A stretch of DNA of 64,000 bases from Paenibacillus_V sp046244365 (GCF_046244365.1 NZ_CP176395.1:4836001-4900000); one strand, 5' to 3'. Positions 51,284 to 60,063 are shown, counted from the first letter of the stretch. Translations and numbers: made by a program. Notes: generated by a model not told the origin, from the letters alone.

Positions 51284-51712
51284 CTACCTTCTTTTTATTA
51301 TTAAATAGATAACAACAATCAACATTACAATTCCAACAATATACGGCAAAAAATCTTGCCAACTATATTTGCTACCCTTATACTCACCTTGATAAATGGC
51401 TTTTTTAAACCGTTCTTCGCCCTCTTTAACGGCAATTGCTTCTTTTATGTCAACGCCTATGATTGCAAAGTATTCAGTACCCTTGGGATACCTGTTTGAA
51501 AAGTTGCCGGAATAAGTGCCTTCTTGGTCCGAATATTTAGAAACCTTACCTATCTTCGAATCAATTTGTTTCGGATCGACCAGAGTTTCCGAAATGACGT
51601 ATAGGTTTCCGTCATTTACAACAAACATGTACGCCCATGTCGCATGAGCTGTACTAATATTGAAGCTACACCCTATCAAAAAAACGGAAAGCACCTTTAT
51701 AAGGGTACTCAA
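51284..51712 (-). CDS. Exported or lipid-anchored membrane protein, unknown function
   Basis: This 142-residue protein starts at a TTG (51712) with GAGGGTG in front. The N-terminal hydrophobic stretch ends LIGCSF, a possible lipobox. The middle (about 30-110) is polar. A C-terminal helix (YIVGIVMLIVVIYLII) and a basic tail anchor it in the membrane. No family is recognised. The codon use is AT-rich. Confidence 0.65.
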   Translation of the reverse strand: MSTLIKVLSVFLIGCSFNISTAHATWAYMFVVNDGNLYVISETLVDPKQIDSKIGKVSKYSDQEGTYSGNFSNRYPKGTEYFAIIGVDIKEAIAVKEGEERFKKAIYQGEYKGSKYSWQDFLPYIVGIVMLIVVIYLIIKRR

Positions 51713-51739
51713 TCTTGATCACCCTCTTTATATCCTGCA

Positions 51740-52099
51740 TCAGTTGGATTGTACATGAGCAAGAATGTTAATAAGCTTACCGAAAGGGTCGCGGACATAG
51801 AAACGCCTGACGCCCCATGGCTCGTCAGCCGGCCCGTACTCTATCTTGAACCTCGCTTTCTTCATGCGTTCAAACACCGCATCGACATCATCGACTTCAA
51901 TCGACAGATCGGGAGTAGGCGTGCCGGAGCCTCCCTGTGAGGCGAAACTTATCTGGATGTCCATCTCCTCGTCCGAACCGTACGTTGTGATCCAACCATG
52001 ATCCATCAATAACTGGAGACCGAGCACGTCCTGGTAAAAGCATTTGGCGGCTGCCGTATGCTGCGTAACGATATTGGCGACGATTCGTTTGACCTTCAT
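51740..52099 (-). CDS. VOC-family (glyoxalase-like) protein
   Basis: This 119-residue single-domain VOC protein has the opening IVTQHTAAAKCFYQDVLGLQL (about residues 9-29) and the second half DVDAVFERMKKARFKIEYGP and FYVRDPFGKLINIL. The metal-binding residues of glyoxalases are partly kept. Such small proteins act in dioxygenase, glyoxalase or antibiotic-resistance roles; no substrate can be assigned. Confidence 0.85.
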   Translation of the reverse strand: MKVKRIVANIVTQHTAAAKCFYQDVLGLQLLMDHGWITTYGSDEEMDIQISFASQGGSGTPTPDLSIEVDDVDAVFERMKKARFKIEYGPADEPWGVRRFYVRDPFGKLINILAHVQSN

Positions 52100-52262
52100 A
52101 TCCTTTCTCAGCCTCCTGCTTCCTTGCGTTTTTGCTATGCGTAGGCATCTATTCCTTTAACTAGTATTGCATATAAGCCTTACGCCCACAAGAAAGTAGC
52201 CGTCGTTTGGATTCAAAAAAAGAAGCCACCTCAACTACGACGGCAGCGTCTACGCGACAGGA

Positions 52263-52505
52263 TCAAGTAGATTTCACAAACAAATGCTTCATGATTTCAC
52301 GGTTTTTTTGTGCAAAAATTTCGTTGTGCGATGAAACCATGCCGTATGCATAAGCGTCAGGCGTAATGAACTGTTTCGCTCTATTCACCGCATTCGCCGC
52401 ATCCTGGAACGCCCCCGCTATTAAATGTAGCTTCCCGACATGATGCAAAATATCTCCGGCTGCGTATACGCCTGGCACCGAGGTTTCGCTCAGCGGACTC
52501 GACCC
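52263..52505 (-). pseudogene. C-terminal remnant of a ferredoxin/flavodoxin-NADP reductase (thioredoxin-reductase-like)
   Basis: The minus strand encodes only the last 80 residues of this family: SETSVPGVYAAGDI (FAD site), then KLHLIAGAFQDAANAVNRAK and VSSHNEIFAQKN. About 250 N-terminal residues with the FAD and NADPH domains are missing. Upstream DNA turns directly into a promoter region with a Fur box, so an internal deletion has joined promoter and tail. In B. subtilis the paralogue YcgT of this family is Fur-regulated, which fits. Confidence 0.8.
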
Positions 52506-52552
52506 AAAAGCATTCCATATCGATCTATATATGATAGTAACAGAAATAACCA

Positions 52553-52573
52553 CTAATGATAATCATTCTCATA
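52553..52573. promoter_or_regulatory. Fur box
   Basis: TGATAATCATTCTCA (52557-52571) matches the 7-1-7 Fur consensus TGATAAT-N-ATTATCA at all but one arm position. It sits in front of the truncated reductase on the minus strand. Confidence 0.8.
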
Positions 52574-52784
52574 ATAAATAATCCTTAACTTACCGTTTAA
52601 TGACGATTTCACACATATCTGTTCATTTATACGTTGGTTACATGATCTTTGGCCCATGAGTGCGGAATGGATCGGGCGCGATAGGAAGCGTTCATGAGCG
52701 CGGCACTCATCGACAAAAGGCTGCCGTGGCCGGCAGCCTTTTGTGTCATTCGTCGTACGCGAATCATCGGGTTTAACTTAACGG
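52572..52784. other. Intergenic region with terminator of the DUF4838 gene
   Basis: About 210 bp. Apart from the hairpin at 52711-52746, I see no feature. Confidence 0.4.
52711..52746 (-). terminator. Terminator of the DUF4838 gene
   Basis: ACAAAAGGCTGCCG and CGGCAGCCTTTTGT pair around a short loop (GACA and TGTC also flank). The minus strand ends with CCTTTTGT. Confidence 0.75.
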
Positions 52785-55238
52785 TTACTTGTCTAACCGG
52801 TACACGCCGGCATGCTCGAATTCGATCGTATCTTGAGGCTGCAGCAAGCTGCATTGCGTGTGCAAAGTTACTGCATGTACCTCCGCCCCCTCGATCTTTG
52901 CCGGAATTTCGGCAATCAATACGAGCGTGCTCCAATGTCCGCCGGTAGCCTGAATCATTACCCGCTCCGACTTGCAAGTGCCCAGCCGCCTCTTGTCGTT
53001 CCCGTGCATGTCGAGCTTAAGCTTTAGCTTCGCTGCTTCATCCGCTCCCGGATTCGCACGAAAATGCATAACAATACCGTACAACCCCGCTTCCAAGCGT
53101 ATGGCTTCTACAAGCTCGCCCCCCTGAACGCCAGGTAACGACACTACCCGGCCGCCGGATGGCCCTCGTTCTGCCGAAAGAGTCGCTTGGCGCCCTTCCG
53201 GCGGCAGCTTGATCGATTTCATCCAAGCGATAATTCCATCGGCCTGTTCCGTTGAGGCAGCCGCCACGGTAGACTTGACATCCTTCGCGTTAACGGATGA
53301 TAAATTCAGGTCACAACCTGATTCATCCAGCAGGATGGCAAGTAACGATAGGAAGCGGCGGGTGTACGGCTCCGTGCTTTCCATCGCAATCCTTTTCGCC
53401 CGATCGATCACTGTCGCTGCAGCCTCCGGATGATTCCGGCACCAAGCGATAAGCGAGGCCACCGTAACGCCGTTCATTCCTGTCCATTTCAATCCCCAAC
53501 CGAGAGGATCCATATGCAGTTTGAGCATTGGATTCGTCTTGAACTCTTCGATAAGCTGATACCGGCGTTCCACCCGACTGAAGTTTAATTCGATTTGCTC
53601 AACGGCCAGAAGCGCCGTCTCTTCGTCTGCCGTCCGTACGGCAGTGTCGATGGTCGGATAACTGAGAGCCGATATTTCATAATACTCGAAAGCGCGCAGC
53701 ATCAGCTTCGCCCGTTCCTTCTGCGGCTCCGTCTTCGTTTTGGCAACGGCCGATTCAAGCAGTCGGCGGCTCTCGGCGATCTCCTCGACGGTAACGAGGG
53801 CGAGATAACAGGACTCATAAAACGCCATATAGTTCGTTCTCAAATGGGCTTTCTTCCAGTTGCGGAACCAGCGCGAATCGAAGGAACGCGTATGCCAAAA
53901 CCGTTCCCAATGCTTGAAATAGCAAGCAAGGTCAAGCGCCGCTTCCGGCCCGACAGCCCGCTCGTACCATTCCGCAAGCAGCGAATCGACGCTTTGATGC
54001 GGATTCCACTGCAGCTTGGCCATTACCCACGCCTTAGGACCTTCGCCGGCAAAGTTCGCCCACATTTCCACAAAATGAGCCTTCACGCCGTTTTGCAGCG
54101 CATATTGGTAACTCTCCGCCACACGGTGCAAATACATGCGCGGCAGCATATAAGTGCCGCCGTACATATATTCGTAGTAGCCAAGCGACGGAGCGATTTT
54201 ATTCCAGCTTTCCGTCAATTTTCGTCCCGCTGCTCCCATTTCCGGGTCTTCCCAGGAAAAGCGGTCGTCGGTAATATAGACAACGACATTCGGATGCAGC
54301 TTCACATCCGTAGTCGGGTCATATACATCGGCGTACGCGTACAACCCGATATATTTGTCCGGATGCTTCCGCATCACCCCTTCAGCCACTTTGTTCACCC
54401 AGCGGAAATAAATATCCGACATGTCGGTATGGCCCAGCGAATTCAACCGATTCGGGTAATCCGGGTGATTAGGATCGTCTTCGACAAATCCGCCGCAATC
54501 GTTGACACCGAGCGAATAACAGGTTTCTTCCCGATTCGCGTCAAAATAATCATTGATGTTGCGGATCGCTTCGTCGACGGTCGCTTGAAGCGTAAAGGCC
54601 GGCTGCCAATGTTCCCCCGAATCCAGATTCGCCTTAGGCGGATAAAACTCGGGATGACTGTCCTTATACTTCGCAGGCGGAAACAGATTCCATAAGTTAT
54701 GAAACGGAAAAATACGGCGGTGCAGTCGATTGAAGCGCTTCCATTCCTCAGCTCCAAACGTATCGTCGATATCTCGGGAAAGGAAGGCAGGCTGTTGTCT
54801 AATCGTCTCCTCAGGTACGACCAGCTCATGCGACCAAGGCACGTCCTCTCCGATATCGCCGGGCATAAGCCAGCGAACGCCAACGTATCGCTCCAAAAAT
54901 TCATAAACGCCGAATTGCGTTCCCCACGAGCTTCGTCCTACGATGTCGATCGCGCCATCGGCTGTTCGGATGACGAATCCGTCCGCATCGAGATTCATAA
55001 GGGCCGCTTGCACCTGTTCGTTCCGTTCTCCCGCCTCTCCGACTCGAATGAGCACAATCCCTTCCGTTTGCCGATGAGCAATCGCACTTTCGGTGACGAC
55101 TTCCAGCTCCGCCCCTGTTGCTTTTCTTACATATTCTACGAGTACATCCGCCGCAGCCCTCGTCCGCTCGTCCGTTTTGCCGGTAATGACAACTTTTGCA
55201 TGGCTGCAACTCTCCCTAACAAGAACAACCTTTCTCAT
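52785..55238 (-). CDS. DUF4838-family protein (alpha-glucuronidase-like N-terminal domain, glycoside-hydrolase type)
   Basis: This is an 817-residue protein. Residues about 10-140 resemble the N-terminal domain of alpha-glucuronidases: AADVLVEYVRKATGAELEVV, then IVGRSSWGTQFGVYEFLERYVGVRWLMPGD. The central TIM-barrel-like DUF4838 region follows (about 150-560; CYSLGVNDCGGFVEDD, GLYAYADVYDPT, HFVEMWANFAGEG with candidate acidic catalytic residues). The last 150 residues form a beta-rich domain. No signal peptide is seen. DUF4838 proteins are suspected polysaccharide-degrading enzymes. It stands alone with its own terminator, and the substrate is unknown. Confidence 0.8.
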   Translation of the reverse strand: MRKVVLVRESCSHAKVVITGKTDERTRAAADVLVEYVRKATGAELEVVTESAIAHRQTEGIVLIRVGEAGERNEQVQAALMNLDADGFVIRTADGAIDIVGRSSWGTQFGVYEFLERYVGVRWLMPGDIGEDVPWSHELVVPEETIRQQPAFLSRDIDDTFGAEEWKRFNRLHRRIFPFHNLWNLFPPAKYKDSHPEFYPPKANLDSGEHWQPAFTLQATVDEAIRNINDYFDANREETCYSLGVNDCGGFVEDDPNHPDYPNRLNSLGHTDMSDIYFRWVNKVAEGVMRKHPDKYIGLYAYADVYDPTTDVKLHPNVVVYITDDRFSWEDPEMGAAGRKLTESWNKIAPSLGYYEYMYGGTYMLPRMYLHRVAESYQYALQNGVKAHFVEMWANFAGEGPKAWVMAKLQWNPHQSVDSLLAEWYERAVGPEAALDLACYFKHWERFWHTRSFDSRWFRNWKKAHLRTNYMAFYESCYLALVTVEEIAESRRLLESAVAKTKTEPQKERAKLMLRAFEYYEISALSYPTIDTAVRTADEETALLAVEQIELNFSRVERRYQLIEEFKTNPMLKLHMDPLGWGLKWTGMNGVTVASLIAWCRNHPEAAATVIDRAKRIAMESTEPYTRRFLSLLAILLDESGCDLNLSSVNAKDVKSTVAAASTEQADGIIAWMKSIKLPPEGRQATLSAERGPSGGRVVSLPGVQGGELVEAIRLEAGLYGIVMHFRANPGADEAAKLKLKLDMHGNDKRRLGTCKSERVMIQATGGHWSTLVLIAEIPAKIEGAEVHAVTLHTQCSLLQPQDTIEFEHAGVYRLDK

Positions 55239-55405
55239 GTTCCCGCCCTCTTCCCAAATAACTATTCAGATTTTTCGGACTTTTCACACTCCTTCATTGT
55301 AACATGCGGAATGGCGTAAATATACCAAATTTACCCTTTTGCTTGAGGGTAATATGGGAAAATTCCAGAGGAACGGTTGTCTGGAGCGCACACGCAATAA
55401 AACAT

Positions 55406-55430
55406 AAAAGGACGGCATCCGCCGTCCTTT
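55406..55430 (-). terminator. Terminator of the AraC/GyrI-like regulator gene
   Basis: AAAGGACGGC and GCCGTCCTTT pair around ATCC. TTTTATGTTTTATT follows on the minus strand. Confidence 0.85.
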
Positions 55431-55494
55431 GTGCTCTCCGTCGCTTCCATTTCGCCCTGCTTCTTGCTTATCTTTCTTGAAGGAGCTCCCTTTT

Positions 55495-56370
55495 CTATAG
55501 CTTTTTCATTACCGGTATCCAAATTTCGCTTTTGAATCTCGGGGAGGTCACGTCCTTATTCTCGTTCCACAAGATTTCGGGGCCTTCTCTTAGTTCGTAG
55601 CTTGAGGATGGAAACCATTCGGAATAGATGCGTCCCCATACCTGTTGAAGCGTATCCGGGAACGGTCCGATTGCTTCAAATACGGCCCATGTTGAGGCGG
55701 CAACTTCAAGTTGGGTTAGATGATCGGGACATTCATTCGTCGTTGCCGCACCAATGTAGTGATCAAACTCTCCTTTCTCCTCCATTCGCTCTTCAGAAAA
55801 GTTCGTCGATGCACTAAGCAGTCCCAATGGCTGGACATTAGAAAGCTGTTTCAGCGTATTTATCGTTTCGCCGTCTAGACTTTCCCACATCTTGGCAATC
55901 TCCGGGTTAACCCCGTGGAAAATAATAGGAACTCTTTTCATAATCCCTACAATGCGAAACGCTTCTTTTTCTTCAATCCGGTAGTTCATTCCGCTTCCTC
56001 CTTTAATGGTCAACTGAAAGGTCATGACAGGAAAAGCTTTAAGCGAATGGCCATTATTTCTGGCTTCCGAGGGGGTTACGCCATGCAATTGTTGAAATGC
56101 TCTTGCAAAAGAATCCGGCGAGTTGTACCCGTACTTCATGGCAACGTCAATGACCTTCATGGCATTGTCTTTAAGATCAAATGCAGCTAGAGTAAGGCGT
56201 CTGCGACGAATGTACTCCGAAAGCGTAATGCCGGCAAGGAAAGAAAACATCCTCTTAAAATGATATTCGGAGCAACATGCAAGCCTCGCTACTTCTTTGA
56301 AGTCGATTTCGTCGGTAAGATTTTCTTCGACATACGCCAATGCGCCATTCATGCTTTTAAGCAAATCCAT
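55495..56370 (-). CDS. AraC-family regulator with GyrI-like effector-binding domain
   Basis: This 291-residue protein has the AraC DNA-binding domain first (about residues 8-105: IDFKEVARLACCSEYHFKRMF, VIDVAMKYGYNSPDSFARAF, GVTPSEAR). A GyrI-like/Bacterial effector-binding domain follows (about 125-291: VPIIFHGVNPEIAKMWESL, HYIGAATTNE, WFPSSSYELREGPEI). This is the MarA/Rob/YdeE-type layout that senses drugs or other small molecules. I chose the ATG at 56370 with GGGAGGT seven bases upstream; a longer frame reaches 56415. No obvious target lies next to it. Confidence 0.9.
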   Translation of the reverse strand: MDLLKSMNGALAYVEENLTDEIDFKEVARLACCSEYHFKRMFSFLAGITLSEYIRRRRLTLAAFDLKDNAMKVIDVAMKYGYNSPDSFARAFQQLHGVTPSEARNNGHSLKAFPVMTFQLTIKGGSGMNYRIEEKEAFRIVGIMKRVPIIFHGVNPEIAKMWESLDGETINTLKQLSNVQPLGLLSASTNFSEERMEEKGEFDHYIGAATTNECPDHLTQLEVAASTWAVFEAIGPFPDTLQQVWGRIYSEWFPSSSYELREGPEILWNENKDVTSPRFKSEIWIPVMKKL

Positions 56371-56457
56371 ATCCGTGACCTCCCTTACCAATAGAGTAGC
56401 AGGAATGAAATCCATCCATCCGACATTTCGTGCACAATTATGCAGGGTAAAGCCGGT

Positions 56458-57060
56458 TTACTTCTCTTCAACGGAATCTCTTCTAAATCCTTTGAGCATG
56501 TCGGAAACAACCGTCATTGTCTCCTCCAACGATTGTTGGTAATCCGGCATTTGCGCAATCCAGAGCGCCGCTTCGTTCAATGCGCCTGAAAGACAATGAG
56601 TCATGGCATCAATCGAAACAGGCTTGAGGCATCCTTGCCCTTCCATGATCTGAAGCTGCCCGCGAAGCAGCCGCATGGCGTTGTTCTCGTCCATCATCCG
56701 CCACGTCTCCCAGCCCAAAACAGCAGGACCGTCTATAAGCAAGACTCGCTTGTTTTGAGCCTCGACTGCCCCTGTGACAAATGCACGGCATCCAAAGAAC
56801 AATTGCTCCCACACGTCTTCGCTTTTTGCCGCTTCCGCTTCAATCCGTTCGGCAATTTCTTTTTGAACCGATTCCAGCACAACGTGAAAGAGACCTTTTT
56901 TATTCCGGAAATGATGATAAATGCTCCCGCGCGTTAATGCAGCCTCCTTCGCAATATCCTCTAACGTAGAATCTGCATAACCGTGTTTCGTGAAATACCC
57001 TCTGGCGACTTCGATAATCTTGTGAATGGTATCCTTCGTGTCCTCTTTGTTTCTTTTCAT
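56458..57060 (-). CDS. TetR-family regulator (AcrR-like)
   Basis: This 200-residue protein has the TetR helix-turn-helix (YFTKHGYADSTLEDIAKEAALTRGSIYHHF, about residues 18-47), close to the AcrR/TtgR pattern. The C-terminal ligand domain is hydrophobic and of TetR_C type. It lies 75 bp downstream of the VOC gene on the same strand. A palindrome resembling the E. coli AcrR operator precedes that VOC gene, so this protein probably represses its own operon and responds to a toxic compound. Confidence 0.9.
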   Translation of the reverse strand: MKRNKEDTKDTIHKIIEVARGYFTKHGYADSTLEDIAKEAALTRGSIYHHFRNKKGLFHVVLESVQKEIAERIEAEAAKSEDVWEQLFFGCRAFVTGAVEAQNKRVLLIDGPAVLGWETWRMMDENNAMRLLRGQLQIMEGQGCLKPVSIDAMTHCLSGALNEAALWIAQMPDYQQSLEETMTVVSDMLKGFRRDSVEEK

Positions 57061-57135
57061 AATCGATTGCTTTCTCCTGTTCTTGTCCCCTAACTTCTCT
57101 CCGCCCTTAGCTCCATATGGACTCTTACTATCGGA

Positions 57136-57588
57136 TCATGCTTTGCCGCCGTCATTATCAGTTGAACAGACCTTCTCTACGTATTGAGCGCTTTCCGCTT
57201 CCGAAGGAGGGATGATCGTAATCACATCAATGAGCACGCCGTTAGGGTCAGAAGTAATAAAATGCCGTTGTCCGAACTCTTCGTCCCGAATATCGAGCTC
57301 AAGTGGAAGCTTTTCAGTAAGAATGAGCCTCTTATACTCCTCATCCACATTTTCCACTTCAAAGTTAAGAATCAAGCCCTGCGCTTTTTTTCGGTATGCC
57401 ATAGGTATGGTCGGGTGTGAAGCATCCAAAAGTGCCAATTCATAAGGGATGTTACCCTTGGACATCTTCAAGCTCACATACCAGTCTGCTTCATATACCG
57501 TCTCGAATCCGAAATGTTCCGTGTAAAATCTGGCGCTCTGTGCAACCTTCTCCGTCAAAATGACCGGATAAAAACTCGATGTTATCAT
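57136..57588 (-). CDS. VOC-family (glyoxalase/bleomycin-resistance-like) protein
   Basis: This 150-residue protein has the VOC opening SFYPVILTEKVAQSARFYTEHFGFE (about residues 3-27) and the second module NFEVENVDEEYKRLI with FITSDPNGVLIDVI. It is AcrR-linked: a TetR operator lies 42 bp upstream of its start and the TetR gene follows it. A detoxification or binding role is likely but not proven. The ATG at 57588 is preferred over one at 57621. Confidence 0.85.
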   Translation of the reverse strand: MITSSFYPVILTEKVAQSARFYTEHFGFETVYEADWYVSLKMSKGNIPYELALLDASHPTIPMAYRKKAQGLILNFEVENVDEEYKRLILTEKLPLELDIRDEEFGQRHFITSDPNGVLIDVITIIPPSEAESAQYVEKVCSTDNDGGKA

Positions 57589-57629
57589 AAGCAAAACATC
57601 TCCTTTGGAAGTAATTAACACTCATTTTA

Positions 57630-57650
57630 ACATACATACAGAATGTATGT
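57630..57650. promoter_or_regulatory. TetR/AcrR-type operator
   Basis: ACATACAT and ATGTATGT are perfect eight-bp arms with a five-bp spacer. The arms match the E. coli acrAB operator (TACATACAT..ATGTATGTA). It sits before the VOC-tetR operon. Confidence 0.8.
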
Positions 57651-57720
57651 AAACTCCATAAAAAATCGGTATGATGCAAGAGGAGCAATTTAAAACGCGT
57701 AAGGTTCGCTTTGGACCGGT

Positions 57721-58119
57721 TTACAGGATGACCCTGTTCTCCAAAATATTTTTCAAACAAATATGAGACTTGGAAGGACCGATCCGTGCAAGCGAATCTT
57801 GAAATTCTGCTAGCTCTTCTACCGATGCCGTCTGTACTTTCATGAGATAGTTATATTCCCCGCTAATGCGGAATAAATCGGTTACTTCCCTTACCTCTGT
57901 ACAAAAATCGACTAACTCTTGGCAGTGTACCGTCTTTATCAGAATAAAAGTGGTCGTGCCTCTATTCAACTCTCGCATGCGAAAAGACGTACGATACTCG
58001 GAAATGATCTTTTTATCTTCGAGTTTCATGATCCTCTCTTTCACGGACGGCTGAGACATCGAGATTTCTTTACTGATTTGAGATATAGGCATTCGCGCAT
58101 TATGCTGAAGCAATTGCAT
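57721..58119 (-). CDS. Lrp/AsnC-family regulator, N-terminus truncated
   Basis: This 132-residue protein has the Lrp helix-turn-helix ARMPISQISKEISMSQPSVKERIMKLEDKKII (about residues 8-40) and the RAM effector domain. The usual first ten residues (M..LDxxDxxI...) are missing. The frame upstream of the ATG reads SFKKI and then meets a stop, so homology is lost exactly at the junction with the head-to-head VOC gene. No ribosome binding site precedes the ATG. It may be inactive. Confidence 0.7.
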   Translation of the reverse strand: MQLLQHNARMPISQISKEISMSQPSVKERIMKLEDKKIISEYRTSFRMRELNRGTTTFILIKTVHCQELVDFCTEVREVTDLFRISGEYNYLMKVQTASVEELAEFQDSLARIGPSKSHICLKNILENRVIL

Positions 58120-58546
58120 GATCTTTTTAAAAGATTATCAAGCAACCCTTGCATTTTATGCTCAGGTCTTAGGATTTAAAATAGGCCACCATTGGAGTCT
58201 CCCTTCCTTTCGGATTAAGGAGGCTTGCATGCTTGTTTCACTTGATCGAAGAACTTGTATTGAAATATTTGATAACGAAGCGGTTATCCCCGCTCAAGGA
58301 AAAAAAGCCTCGACTGAAGAAGAAATCGCTCATGGAGCGTTATTGCATTTAGCGTTTTATGTCCAACATGTAGATGATATGTATGAAAAAGCTCTTGCTC
58401 ATGAAGCAAAAGCTTTTATAGAACCCGGTCAGCTTTCGCTAGGCGAACCGTCGCTTGTCGTAAGAAACGCTGTGATCCACAGCCCTAACGGCGAAGTGAT
58501 CGAATTTCTTGAGGATGTTGATTTTGATGTGTCCGGCAAGGACTAA
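58118..58546 (+). CDS. VOC-family protein, possibly 5' truncated
   Basis: This 142-residue glyoxalase-like protein has MIFLKDYQATLAFYAQVLGF at its start and VRNAVIHSPNGEVIEFLE near the end. Normal members have several residues before this point. The ATG has no ribosome binding site and its first two bases overlap the start codon of the divergent Lrp gene, leaving no room for either promoter. A deletion between the two genes is the simplest reading. Confidence 0.75.
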   Translation: MIFLKDYQATLAFYAQVLGFKIGHHWSLPSFRIKEACMLVSLDRRTCIEIFDNEAVIPAQGKKASTEEEIAHGALLHLAFYVQHVDDMYEKALAHEAKAFIEPGQLSLGEPSLVVRNAVIHSPNGEVIEFLEDVDFDVSGKD

Positions 58547-58573
58547 AACTAGTCCGCTTAACCAAGCTGCACG

Positions 58574-58918
58574 CTATTTTTGTTCCTGATGCCTTCTACT
58601 CTCACCTTCACGTAAATTTCCAGCTGTCTGTACGATATTTCCGCTGAGACTTTTGTAGGAATATTTCACACCCGGTTCGTCCTTAAATTCAACAAAAATA
58701 GTGATCCCCAAATCCCCGCCCTTGGATCGAACACCTTGAATAGATAATATTTCATCCTCTTTGTATTTTTTAAGGTTTACTAAATAATCCTTAACCTTGT
58801 ATTCAAAAACGCCTATCTTGTATCCTGTATAGGCATAAAATGTACCATAGAATAAAATCACCGTTAAGATGGCTGCGGCAGCCATCTTAACGTTTTTATG
58901 GACATAGATTTTACTCAT
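58574..58918 (-). CDS. DUF3139-family membrane-anchored protein
   Basis: This 114-residue protein has one N-terminal transmembrane helix (about residues 10-32). Its extracytoplasmic domain shows KVKDYLVNLKKYKEDEILSIQGV and TIFVEFKDEPGVKYSYKSL, the DUF3139 pattern. The ATG at 58918 has AAGGGG upstream; a TTG 15 bases earlier is in frame. The function is unknown. Confidence 0.75.
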   Translation of the reverse strand: MSKIYVHKNVKMAAAAILTVILFYGTFYAYTGYKIGVFEYKVKDYLVNLKKYKEDEILSIQGVRSKGGDLGITIFVEFKDEPGVKYSYKSLSGNIVQTAGNLREGESRRHQEQK

Positions 58919-58995
58919 ATATTTCCCCTTCAAAGAGATTTGGCTACACCAAAAGTTTTCTCCATCTGGTTCGCTGCAATACCCTCATCATACAC

Positions 58996-59032
58996 AAAAA
59001 CCGCCGACCCCATGCCGGCAGCTTTTGTAAGA
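58996..59032 (-). terminator. Terminator of the pentapeptide-repeat gene
   Basis: GCTGCCGGC and a GTCGGCGGT-type arm pair imperfectly around ATGGG. TTTTTG follows on the minus strand. Confidence 0.6.
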
Positions 59033-59033
59033 T

Positions 59034-59480
59034 TTACTTCGAACGCATGTTCAATAATTCTTCGATTAATACCCCGTTAATTCTCAGCCCTTCGATCTTG
59101 CAGTCAATTAGGTTTACATGGGTCAAGTCGCAGCCGGTAAACGTACTGTTCGGGATCTCGACGTTCTCGAAAGCGGCAGGTTGATTGTCCGCACCGGCGT
59201 TCCGAATCGTTAGCCCGCTAATATTGGCCCCTTCTATCGTAAGCCGGCTCAAATTGGCGTCGCTGATTTTACCGTCTCTCATATTCATGTCGTTAAATAA
59301 GCAATGACTTAGGTCCGCATAGGTAACTTTCACGTGGGGTAATGAAATGTCATGAAAGGCGACATGTTCGGCACGGCAATCAGTAAAAACGGAATGGGAA
59401 ATATCCGAGTTTTTAACGACAAGCTTTTGTTTGGGTTCCCTCTTATCCACTATTTCGATCCATACTTCCTTTTCATTCAT
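59034..59480 (-). CDS. Pentapeptide-repeat protein
   Basis: This 148-residue protein has about fifteen A(D/N)Lxx-type pentapeptides (VTYADLSHCLFNDM, ISDANLSRLTIEGANISGL, FTGCDLTHVNLIDC). They form a right-handed quadrilateral beta-helix. The ATG at 59480 has GGAGG nine bases upstream. Some such proteins protect DNA gyrase (Qnr/MfpA-like); others have structural roles. The repeats here are not long or regular enough to claim gyrase protection. Confidence 0.85.
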   Translation of the reverse strand: MNEKEVWIEIVDKREPKQKLVVKNSDISHSVFTDCRAEHVAFHDISLPHVKVTYADLSHCLFNDMNMRDGKISDANLSRLTIEGANISGLTIRNAGADNQPAAFENVEIPNSTFTGCDLTHVNLIDCKIEGLRINGVLIEELLNMRSK

Positions 59481-59613
59481 GGTCTTCGCCTCCAATTTCA
59501 CTCGTTAATCCAATTTGAAATGATAAAAGAACTCGCAACAGTCAACCATATATGGTAATTTTATACACATTAAATAATACCGCACATATGTTCGTCTGTA
59601 AAGCATGGATTTA

Positions 59614-60045
59614 TTAGCCTCTGTAACTAAAGTAAGGACCGCACCATCCTGTCTCGTGAGTTATTACATAGGTCCAATGAAAAGCTGTGTCGACAATATA
59701 AATATCTTTCTCCTGTAAGAAGTCATCAGCCGTTACCGTTCTTACATGTTCAATCAAAAGGGCATCGTCTGTACGCTGATAGAATACATAACAGGCATTC
59801 TTTTCCGTTTGATTAAATTCCCTGTCGGCGTCTTCGCCCTTCAAGCAGCCTCTTTTCTTATAACTAAACAAGTGCCATAAATATCCGTTGTGTCCGTTGT
59901 CATCATGTAGAAAGATAGATGTTTTCTCTTCCTCCGTCAGATGATTTGCGAAGTTATTTTCCCATTGCTTGCGCAAGTCGACCCCCCAATTCGGCAATGG
60001 TTGTATTTGCACTTTTTTACCGCTAAGTAAATCCATAATTGACAA
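59614..60045 (-). CDS. DUF4275-family protein
   Basis: This is a 143-residue soluble protein. NGYLWHLFSYKKRGCLKGEDA, ACYVFYQRTDDALLIEHV and IVDTAFHWTYVITHETGWCG match DUF4275. The start is most likely the TTG at 60045, with GGAGG seven bases upstream. The in-frame ATG at 60063 overlaps that binding site. The function is unknown. Confidence 0.8.
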   Translation of the reverse strand: MSIMDLLSGKKVQIQPLPNWGVDLRKQWENNFANHLTEEEKTSIFLHDDNGHNGYLWHLFSYKKRGCLKGEDADREFNQTEKNACYVFYQRTDDALLIEHVRTVTADDFLQEKDIYIVDTAFHWTYVITHETGWCGPYFSYRG

Positions 60046-60063
60046 TCTTCTTCCTCCTATCAT

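Noticed and set aside
53595..54695. Long open frame (366 codons) on the plus strand opposite the DUF4838 gene
   Set aside because: Its product is rich in Arg, His and Pro with no domain pattern, and it is a shadow of the well-supported gene on the minus strand.
55331..55522. 63-codon frame behind the AraC/GyrI-like gene
   Set aside because: It runs through the terminator hairpin and overlaps the real gene.
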